A stretch of 13,160 nt of DNA, from NCBI GenBank assembly GCA_049239925.1, contig JBMLTO010000044.1, forward strand, positions 1 through 13,160, written 5' to 3'. The DNA is from Legionella_A sp049239925 (GTDB lineage: Bacteria; Pseudomonadota; Gammaproteobacteria; Legionellales; Legionellaceae). Below the pieces are notes generated by a model. That model was not told the DNA's origin. It saw only the letters and a list, made by a program, of their open reading frames with translations, and did not search any database. A program made the position numbers and the translations under genes. Position 1 is the stretch's first letter; each line of letters begins with the position of its first letter. Below, one piece after another: positions 1-5,447 of the stretch.

Positions 1-51
1 TTCTAACGAGGGGGCTGCGAACAACTCACGAAGAACGCAGCTCTACTCTAT
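1..51 (+). ncRNA. 3' end of a group II intron (domain VI)
   Basis: Seen: bases 8-19 (GAG GGGGCTGCG) pair with 36-48. GCTGCG (14-19) pairs perfectly with CGCAGC (36-41). G13, G12 and G11 pair with T42, C43 and T44 by G.U, G-C and G.U. A45 is left bulged, and GAG (8-10) pairs with CTC (46-48). The strand ends T49-A50-T51. Known: domain VI of group II introns is a hairpin with an unpaired branch-point adenosine 7-8 nt before the 3' splice site, and the intron usually ends in AY; bacterial introns often end CTACTCTAY. The window also begins TTC, as expected for the last bases of domain V, followed by a short junction. Inference: the body of the intron, and any maturase/reverse transcriptase ORF, lies just upstream of the window on the plus strand. 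The splice junction would fall after base 51. The main doubt is that the catalytic domain V is outside the window. Confidence 0.7.
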
Positions 52-320
52 AGAAAAGTAAATATTGAAAAACAGGTCAGCGAAAAAAGGGGACCGGTCT
101 TTCCTTTTGAATTTTGAATACAAATTTTTCTTAAAGTTAATTAATTTAACAAAAATTAAAGGAAAATGCCTGACACTCCGGCTGTGCACGCTTACTCTAC
201 CCCTAGAAGTGCTATGCCTCCACTAGAGGTGACCCTGACTGCGAGAGGCTCAAGCACTTTTCGGTGAGGAGCAGAGGGGGAAGAGCTGTCGGTCTACTCT
301 ACTGCTGAATAAGTAGCTAT
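52..320. other. Non-coding stretch with a G+C-rich island
   Basis: No convincing gene. Bases 52-165 are very AT-rich (25% G+C over 121-180) and contain a weak interrupted inverted repeat (AAAAGG 85-90 with CCTTTT 103-108, around the palindrome GACCGGTC). Bases 181-300 jump to 57% G+C. The heptamer TACTCTA occurs at 193-199 and 295-301, and also at 44-50 in the intron tail. A 33-codon ORF (166-267) has a poorly spaced ribosome binding site and is probably fortuitous. The composition and the repeated 3'-end motif suggest debris of one or more mobile elements rather than an ordinary promoter region. Confidence 0.5.
241..302 (+). other. Possible second, decayed group II intron 3' end
   Basis: Seen: GAG (274-276) can pair with CTC (297-299), A296 is unpaired, GGG (277-279) can pair with TCT (293-295) as G.U, G-C, G.U, and the strand ends TAC at 300-302. 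This is the same layout as the domain VI hairpin at 8-51 (GAG-GGG / TCT-A-CTC-TAY), but the apical stem is short and irregular. Upstream there is an imperfect hairpin (GCTC 248-251 with GAGC 269-272, inner CAC 255-257 with GTG 264-266). I could not fit a proper domain V with its AGC triad. It may be a truncated intron remnant, or the similarity may be partly coincidental. Confidence 0.35.
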
Positions 321-348
321 TTGTTTTTTTAATCTTTTTGATTATAAA
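321..348 (+). promoter_or_regulatory. Putative sigma-70 promoter of the repeat-protein gene
   Basis: TTGTTT (321-326) is separated by 16 bases from TATAAA (343-348), which matches five of six positions of the -10 consensus. The surroundings are AT-rich. The predicted transcription start near 355 would leave a leader of about 115 bases before the GTG at 471, and only about 14 bases before the TTG at 369. It is the best match in the region but is based on hexamers alone. Confidence 0.4.
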
Positions 349-470
349 TATTCCTTAAAGATTATTAATTGAATATAATTGAAGGTGAAAGACCAGATTC
401 TAAGCGATCGATCGTTGACAAAAAGACATTCGTTTTTAGAATACAACAAAAAACAGTGGAGTGTATCAAC

Positions 471-2228
471 GTGCCAGGCCCATTCAACCCAATCATTGCA
501 GAGAATCGCACGATTACTGCGGTTCACTCTAATTCTCGTTGTCTCGCTGATGCTTTATGTTGGTTACATCAAGCCGGAATTTTAACTGCAGAGAATAGCC
601 GTATTACTGCGGCTCACTCTAATCCTGGTCACCTGACTGATGCCCTATGTTTGTTACATCAAGCTGGAATTTTAACTCAAGATAATTTTACTATTATTGT
701 CGCACATGCCAAGCCTCGAGACCTTGCTAGCGCTTTATCTTCGTTACATAATTCTGGAATCTTAACTCCAGAGAATCATAGCATTACTGCTGCTCATGCC
801 CGTCTCGATATATTGGTTGTAGCCTTGTTTTCGTTGCATCATGCTGGAATCTTAACTGAAGAGAATTTCACTGCTATTGCTACACATGCTAGTCCCTATA
901 GCGTCGCTAATGCTTTATCTTCGTTAAATAAAGCTGGACTCTTAACTTTAGAGAATCGCGCTATTATCATCGCACATGCCAATCCCAATAGACTAGATCG
1001 TGCCTTATCTTCGTTACATCAAGTTGGAATCTTAACTCCAGAGAATCGCACGATTATTGCTGTTCATGCCAATCCTGCTGGCCTAGCTAGTGCCCTATCT
1101 TCGTTACATGACGCTGGGATTTTAACTCAAGGAAATTTCAATGCCCTAACTCTCGCTGCACATGCTGGATTGCTAATTATGGATAACCACGGACAGAGTG
1201 TATTGTCACGAATCCCACCACACCAGCTGACCCAAGCCAATTATGACCGATTAGTAAGAGCATCGACACAAGCGAACCCTGAACATGCACTTCAAAGAAC
1301 GGTCAATGATATTATCCATCATAATCCTGCTATCAATGATCCGAATGATGAGATAAATAGCAGGCAAAGTACACATACAGCGTCAGTGCATCAAAGTGTC
1401 TCTGCTAGTGCTGCAAAGTTAATCCAACAATATAGAGATAAACTTCAGCTTGACTTTACGATTATAACCCTTAAGGATTATATCTTATCTTTAGATGATT
1501 CACCTAAACATAGTGCTGCTAAAGATTGCATACATAATTTAACTGAAGGTAGTTATAGCTTTTTTAAGGATCAAGCATCAAATGTTTCAACAAAAGAACT
1601 GTTAGGCTTATTCTGGCTAGCCATTCATGATGAGAATAAACGAACAGGCAGTCTGGATGATGGGAAGGTCCTGCTGATAGACGCACTGTATGAAATACAA
1701 CGAGGCTACAATTTGGATGAGCAAGGGCGGGATAATGGAGAACGGGCTATACCCATTTGCACATCAGGAGCCTTCAATAAACTCATGGAAAAATTAACCG
1801 GCGTACATCTGGATGTTAGCGTATTATTCATTACCAAAAAACTGGCTAGCTTGAAGCTCCCGGTGGTGGTTAAATACAATCTCAACATTTATCTCAAAAC
1901 CCAGTCCAAAGAATACGTGGAAGCGCTGCAAAATAATCTTGAAATATCGAATGAACTCTGGGCTGCAATAAAAGATAGTATCAAAATGGCTATGACCGAT
2001 CATAGAGCAGCCTTCACAACTGAACAAGAATTCGATCAGTTTATTGATGCAGGTCAGTATATAACCATAGAGCCCAATGATGTTCAACTTACTTCACAAG
2101 CAGATTTGCTAACAAATAAAGGGATCTTTCATAGCTCATCTAGTTCGTCTAGTTCATCACTGATTAACTCAAGCCAGCTATCAGACAAATCAGGACGTTT
2201 GCCGAAGAACGCTTACGAACTCACTTGA
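471..2228 (+). CDS. 30-residue-repeat alpha-solenoid protein, candidate secreted effector
   Basis: Function unknown. The frame is open from 369, directly after an in-frame TAA. I choose GTG at 471 (585 aa) because GGAG at 458-461 lies 9 bases upstream and the repeats begin soon after; the alternative is TTG at 369 (619 aa) with no ribosome binding site. Residues 10-219 are seven consecutive 30-residue units with the pattern ENxxIxxAHANPxxLAxAL followed by SSLHxAGILT, which should form paired helices of a solenoid. A degenerate eighth unit follows. Residues about 310-550 form a separate domain with GLFWLAIHDENKRTGSLDDG, ALYEIQRGYNL, PICTSGAFNKLMEKLTG and FIDAGQYI segments; I associate this combination with Legionellales proteins but cannot name a family. 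A run of nine serines (555-563) and a polar tail ending in NAYELT follow. There is no signal peptide or membrane segment. The size, the repeats and the disordered C-terminus would suit a type IV-secreted effector; this is inference. Confidence 0.8.
   Translation: MPGPFNPIIAENRTITAVHSNSRCLADALCWLHQAGILTAENSRITAAHSNPGHLTDALCLLHQAGILTQDNFTIIVAHAKPRDLASALSSLHNSGILTPENHSITAAHARLDILVVALFSLHHAGILTEENFTAIATHASPYSVANALSSLNKAGLLTLENRAIIIAHANPNRLDRALSSLHQVGILTPENRTIIAVHANPAGLASALSSLHDAGILTQGNFNALTLAAHAGLLIMDNHGQSVLSRIPPHQLTQANYDRLVRASTQANPEHALQRTVNDIIHHNPAINDPNDEINSRQSTHTASVHQSVSASAAKLIQQYRDKLQLDFTIITLKDYILSLDDSPKHSAAKDCIHNLTEGSYSFFKDQASNVSTKELLGLFWLAIHDENKRTGSLDDGKVLLIDALYEIQRGYNLDEQGRDNGERAIPICTSGAFNKLMEKLTGVHLDVSVLFITKKLASLKLPVVVKYNLNIYLKTQSKEYVEALQNNLEISNELWAAIKDSIKMAMTDHRAAFTTEQEFDQFIDAGQYITIEPNDVQLTSQADLLTNKGIFHSSSSSSSSSLINSSQLSDKSGRLPKNAYELT
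498..1127 (+). repeat. Seven tandem 90-bp coding repeats
   Basis: Seven in-frame units of exactly 90 bp (630 bp in all) encode the solenoid repeats. Unit starts are at 498, 588, 678, 768, 858, 948 and 1038. Best conserved at DNA level is the second half of each unit, such as TCTTCGTTACAT and GGAATTTTAACT or GGAATCTTAACT. Variation is concentrated in the residues just after AHA and at the start of each unit. The exact 90-bp periodicity with no indels suggests expansion by duplication or unequal crossing-over followed by divergence, and the copy number may differ between strains. Confidence 0.9.
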
Positions 2229-2341
2229 TGAATCGTCACAAGGTGAAAGACAGAGGTATCGGCGTAGGCTCGAGCCTACTTCATACTTTACCTGGAGCCT
2301 TGTTAATAACCATCGAGATTTATGATATAGTTAACGATTAG
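2228..2341 (+). CDS. Possible 37-residue small ORF overlapping the repeat-protein stop
   Basis: An ATG overlaps the TGA stop of the repeat-protein gene (TGATG, 2226-2230), an arrangement typical of translational coupling. It opens a 37-codon frame beginning MNRHKVKDRGIGVG and containing a hydrophobic stretch (LPGALLITIEIYDIV), with its stop at 2339-2341. No ribosome binding site is visible close to the ATG. The reading frame runs through the strong stem-loop at 2241-2293, which argues that this is transcribed non-coding 3' sequence instead. I recognise no family. Confidence 0.18.
   Translation: MNRHKVKDRGIGVGSSLLHTLPGALLITIEIYDIVND
2241..2293 (+). terminator. Nested stem-loop after the repeat-protein gene, possible terminator
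   Basis: The core is a perfect 16-bp palindrome at 2264-2279, drawn as GTAGGC (2264-2269), tetraloop TCGA, GCCTAC (2274-2279). Outer pairings are also possible: GTAT (2256-2259) with ATAC (2283-2286), and AGGT plus AAAG (2241-2249, G2245 bulged) with CTTTACCT (2286-2293); the two share C2286. No run of T follows, so it is not a textbook rho-independent terminator. It may end or stabilise the 3' end of the mRNA. The symmetrical core could equally be a protein-binding site. Confidence 0.45.
2300..2326 (+). promoter_or_regulatory. Weak candidate promoter for the SDR gene
   Basis: TTGTTA (2300-2305, four of six -35 positions) lies 15 bases before TATGAT (2321-2326, five of six -10 positions). 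The spacing is short of ideal. It sits just beyond the stem-loop of the preceding gene and 88 bases upstream of the SDR start codon, which suits independent transcription of the dehydrogenase. Confidence 0.28.
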
Positions 2342-2413
2342 AATTTATCGTCAAGATATAGCTGTCCTTCTCTGTGGGCATGATAGGTTCTTTTGGCGTC
2401 TGTTGAGTATAAT

Positions 2414-3175
2414 ATGTTTCTAATAACCGGTGGTGGGAGTGGTATTGGTAGAGCTCTGGCGCTAGCTTTAGCTAATCGGCAGAAGCAAGTCTTAGTTGTC
2501 GGTCGTGATTCTCAGCGTTTAGCGGCAACAGCTGCTTGTTCAGCACAAATTACTGCGCTTTGTGCTGATGTGGCAACGAGCGAAGGGCGGGAGTTAATAG
2601 TTGCTCACTTAGCTGCTATTCCTCAGTTGCAGGGACTTATTCATAATGCTGGTCTAATTACCCCGATAACACCGATCCATCATATGACTTGCGATGCTTG
2701 GCGGCAGGTCATGGCTACTAATTTAGAAGCCCCATTATTCCTTACACAACAGTTGCTTGCTAAATTAAATGGATCGAGGGTACTGCATATCGGTTCTGGT
2801 GCGGCTTATTTTCCTGTCACTGGTTGGTCAGCCTACTGTGTGTCGAAAGCGGCATTGTCTATGTTAACCCGTTGTTGGCAACTTGAGATGAATGGTCTTT
2901 ACTTTGCTAGTGTGATGCCGGGAATTGTTGATACGCCAATGCAGGCAAATATTAGGCAAAGCCATCATATGGATGCAGATAAGCGCAATTTTTTTAAGCG
3001 CTTGCAACAAGATAAGCAATTATTGCATGTAGAAACAGTTGCTTCTTTTTTAGTATGGTTACTGTTAGATATTTCAGTGGATGATTATGCTGCTAAAGAA
3101 TGGGATATTTACCATACCGAACATCATCGACATTGGCTAGTCCCGCCTCACGAAGTTCCTATATGGAAAGACTAA
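2414..3175 (+). CDS. Short-chain dehydrogenase/reductase (sepiapterin/benzil reductase-like)
   Basis: A 253-residue cytosolic NAD(P)-dependent oxidoreductase of the classical SDR superfamily. The nucleotide-binding motif TGGGSGIG is at residues 5-12, the acidic ADV at 51-53 and NAG at 78-80. The catalytic residues appear to be N103 (in MATNLEAP), S128 (in HIGSGAA), Y141 and K145 (YCVSK). The segments SGAAYFPVTGWSAYCVSKAA and PGIVDTPMQ closely resemble the sepiapterin reductase / yeast YIR035C / Bacillus benzil reductase branch, so the substrate is probably a carbonyl compound, but it cannot be fixed from sequence. ATG 2414 is chosen because it places the Rossmann strand at the N-terminus and has GAG 6 bases upstream; an in-frame TTG at 2393 would add seven residues. 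It is co-oriented with the OPT gene 224 bases downstream, so an operon is uncertain. Confidence 0.9.
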   Translation: MFLITGGGSGIGRALALALANRQKQVLVVGRDSQRLAATAACSAQITALCADVATSEGRELIVAHLAAIPQLQGLIHNAGLITPITPIHHMTCDAWRQVMATNLEAPLFLTQQLLAKLNGSRVLHIGSGAAYFPVTGWSAYCVSKAALSMLTRCWQLEMNGLYFASVMPGIVDTPMQANIRQSHHMDADKRNFFKRLQQDKQLLHVETVASFLVWLLLDISVDDYAAKEWDIYHTEHHRHWLVPPHEVPIWKD

Positions 3176-3241
3176 TCCTTCTTTTCTTCATTAAACAAGC
3201 TCGAATTGGTTGCGTCTTTTGTAACAACTAGGGAAAATAGA

Positions 3242-3337
3242 ATGCTATGTTTATGCTGCAAAAAGTCGGTGATGGCTGATGTTATTATCAATCACTCAGT
3301 TACCATACTAGCAGTGCATATCGCTTTTTTGTCTTGA
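3242..3337 (+). CDS. Possible 31-residue membrane micro-ORF upstream of the OPT gene
   Basis: An ATG at 3242 is preceded by AGGG (3230-3233) with an 8-base spacer, a good ribosome binding site. It opens 31 codons beginning MLCLCCKKS, followed by a hydrophobic stretch (INHSVTILAVHIAFLS) long enough to cross a membrane, with the stop at 3335-3337. It ends 62 bases before the transporter start. It could be a small membrane peptide or a leader peptide, but an ORF of this length arises easily by chance. No family is recognised. Confidence 0.2.
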   Translation: MLCLCCKKSVMADVIINHSVTILAVHIAFLS

Positions 3338-3399
3338 TCTGGGTTTTTTCGTAAGTCCTGTCATGCTTAATACTTTGAATTCATTATGTGGGGTTAATA

Positions 3400-5397
3400 A
3401 TGGCACTGAAGCCAACTGTAATCGTTGCTGACTTAGCTACAGCCGAACTGACTATGCGCAGCATTATATTAGCTATCTTGCTAACGATGTTGTTAGCAAT
3501 GTCAAATGCTTTTCTTGCTTTAAAGTTGGGTATTTTAACATCGGCTTCAATACCTGCAGCAATTATCTCGATGGGAATTTTGCGGCTATTTAAAAACGCA
3601 AACATTCTCGAAAATAATGCTGTGCAGACTGCTGCTTCAGCTGGGGAAGCAGTTGCTGGTGGTATTGTCTATACCATTCCTGCACTAGTGATTATTGGTT
3701 ATTGGAATCATTTTGATTATCTAACCAATTTTCTAATTGCTGCAATCGGTGGTGTGTTAGGGGTCTTGTTTTCAATTCCACTAAGAAAAATCTTGGTCAA
3801 CGACAAGAGTCTCAAATTTCCCGAGGGGCGTGCGATTGCTGAGGTACTGAAATCTTCTTCAGATAGAGTTGGTTTAAATCATATTCTTTTAGGTGGGCTG
3901 GTTGGCGCTGGGTTAGAGTTATTACAAACAGGGTTTAAGTTAATAGCTGCTAGCTGGAGCTATTGGTTTGTGATCAAACGTTCATTGTTTGGCTTAGGCT
4001 TAGGTTTTTCTGCAACGATGATAGGTGCTGGTTATTTAATTGGGCAAGATATGGCTGTTAGTATTTTTATCGGTGCGATATTTACATGGTTAATAGCGCT
4101 GCCGATTATAAGCCAATGTTATCCAAATTATTTATTACATGCATCATCGACTCAAGAAGCGGTCAGCTTGCTTTGGGATAGTGAAATGCGTTATTTAGGC
4201 ATCGGAGCTATGTTGTTTGCAGGGACTTGGACGTTTATTAAATTACTGAAGCCCTTATTCACTAGTATTCATTACTCTGCTAGACGTTTCGCTGCTAATA
4301 AAGTAGAAAAAGTTAGTTTGCCGCGTACTGAAAAAGATATACCGACTATTTTGATCCTGGTTGGTATTGCAGGGATGGCTGTGTTGATGTTTTATTTTTT
4401 CCAACAAATCTTTCCGTTAACAGATGTTCAACTGGTCAATCAATATGCTCGATTAACTGTAATAGGCGCGGTGATCTATGTATTAGTGATAGGTTTTCTA
4501 TTTTCAGTCATTACTGCTTATTTTTCAGGTATGGTTGGTGTGACTGCCAGTCCAGGTAGTTCTATCGTGATTGCTGGTATTCTATTCGCTGCATGGTTAT
4601 TGCTTAGCGTACTGAACCATGTAGTGCCATTGCCTTTATCGATCGAACAAATACAAGCTGCAGAGGCAATTACCATTATTATTGGTTCGATAGTAACGGG
4701 TATTGCCGCAATTGCTAATGATAATACGCAAGATTTAAAAGTAGGGCAGTTAGTTGGAGCAACACCCTGGAAACAACAATTGATGTTATTATTAGGGGTG
4801 ATTGTTTCTGCGCTGGTTATTCCGCCTGTCATGCAATTATTATTCGATGTGTATGGTATAGCCGGTGTTTTACCACGTGCTGGTATGGATCCTGCTCAAA
4901 CGTTACCTGCTCCAACAGCGGCGTTATTAGCAGCTATTACTGATGCTCTATTTCGCAATACCATGCCTTGGATGATGATGTTAGTTGGTGGTTCTACTAT
5001 AGCCATAGTAATACTTTTCAATCGCTTGTTTAAGCTTCAACGATACATGAATCTATCTATCTTAGGGATTGCTATAGGGATGTATCTACCCCTATCATCA
5101 TCATTTCCCTTATTTATTGGTGGGATGATTGCATGCTTGGTTCAGTACAGGCTTCGACAGCATGTTGATAGCTCTGATGAACGTAATCAACGACAGCAAA
5201 TTGGCAGTCTTATCGCTTGTGGTTTTGTTGCCGGTGCTGCCTTGATGGACGTATTATTGGCTATACCATTTTCTATTTTTCATAGCCCTGACATTTTATC
5301 CTTATTCGGTAATAAGTGGCATGGTTATGATTTAGGCTTTGCTTTGTTAGCTACTATATGGTTGGTTTTATGGATTCAACGGCGTGTATGCCACTGA
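3400..5397 (+). CDS. OPT-family oligopeptide transporter
   Basis: A 665-residue inner-membrane transporter of the bacterial OPT family (proton-coupled uptake of oligopeptides or metal-chelate-like substrates; the substrate of bacterial members is mostly unproven). Nearly the whole chain is hydrophobic, with roughly 14-16 membrane segments. Family hallmarks seen are NILENNAVQTAASAGEA at residues 68-84, the basic/acidic loop IPLRK...KFPEGRAIAEVL at about 126-150, ANDNTQDLKVGQLVGATPW from 439, and an APTAALLAAITDALF segment late in the chain. Length is normal. ATG 3400 has GGGG at 3390-3393 with a 6-base spacer; an upstream in-frame GTG at 3388 would overlap that ribosome binding site. The gene ends 50 bases before the stop codon of convergent valS, with a shared hairpin between. 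In an intracellular bacterium it would serve amino-acid or peptide scavenging (inference). Confidence 0.93.
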   Translation: MALKPTVIVADLATAELTMRSIILAILLTMLLAMSNAFLALKLGILTSASIPAAIISMGILRLFKNANILENNAVQTAASAGEAVAGGIVYTIPALVIIGYWNHFDYLTNFLIAAIGGVLGVLFSIPLRKILVNDKSLKFPEGRAIAEVLKSSSDRVGLNHILLGGLVGAGLELLQTGFKLIAASWSYWFVIKRSLFGLGLGFSATMIGAGYLIGQDMAVSIFIGAIFTWLIALPIISQCYPNYLLHASSTQEAVSLLWDSEMRYLGIGAMLFAGTWTFIKLLKPLFTSIHYSARRFAANKVEKVSLPRTEKDIPTILILVGIAGMAVLMFYFFQQIFPLTDVQLVNQYARLTVIGAVIYVLVIGFLFSVITAYFSGMVGVTASPGSSIVIAGILFAAWLLLSVLNHVVPLPLSIEQIQAAEAITIIIGSIVTGIAAIANDNTQDLKVGQLVGATPWKQQLMLLLGVIVSALVIPPVMQLLFDVYGIAGVLPRAGMDPAQTLPAPTAALLAAITDALFRNTMPWMMMLVGGSTIAIVILFNRLFKLQRYMNLSILGIAIGMYLPLSSSFPLFIGGMIACLVQYRLRQHVDSSDERNQRQQIGSLIACGFVAGAALMDVLLAIPFSIFHSPDILSLFGNKWHGYDLGFALLATIWLVLWIQRRVCH

Positions 5398-5416
5398 TAG
5401 GTTCGAATAACAGCAT

Positions 5417-5439
5417 GAGGCCTAGTATCACTAGGCCTC
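5417..5439. terminator. Bidirectional hairpin between convergent OPT and valS genes
   Basis: GAGGCCTAG (5417-5425) and CTAGGCCTC (5431-5439) form a perfect 9-bp stem around TATCA, or 10 bp around ATC if T5426 pairs with A5430. It lies 19 bases after the OPT stop and 8 bases beyond the valS stop, so it can serve both strands. Neither side is followed by a real T-tract, so it may act as a 3'-end-protecting or pausing hairpin instead of a fully intrinsic terminator. Confidence 0.65.
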
Positions 5440-5447
5440 TAGGTTGC

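Noticed and set aside
2..61. An open frame from the window edge ending at TAA 59-61, as if the C-terminus of an upstream gene
   Set aside because: Only 19 codons, with no recognisable protein sequence; the same bases fold well as intron domain VI, which explains them better.
166..267. A 33-codon ORF starting at ATG 166 after AAAGGA
   Set aside because: The spacing between the purine run and the ATG is only about 2 bases, the product is low-complexity in style, and the region looks like mobile-element debris.
379..585. A 68-codon frame overlapping the start of the repeat protein
   Set aside because: It lies within the repeat-protein frame, starts at TTG and has no features of its own; it is a shadow of the real frame.
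382..2251. A 12-bp direct repeat AAGGTGAAAGAC at 382-393 and 2240-2251, flanking the repeat-protein gene like target-site duplications
   Set aside because: 12-mers of this composition are expected to recur by chance in 13 kb, and no terminal inverted repeats or transposase accompany them.
3334..3371. A promoter for the OPT gene based on TTGATC at 3334-3339
   Set aside because: No acceptable -10 hexamer lies 15-19 bases downstream.
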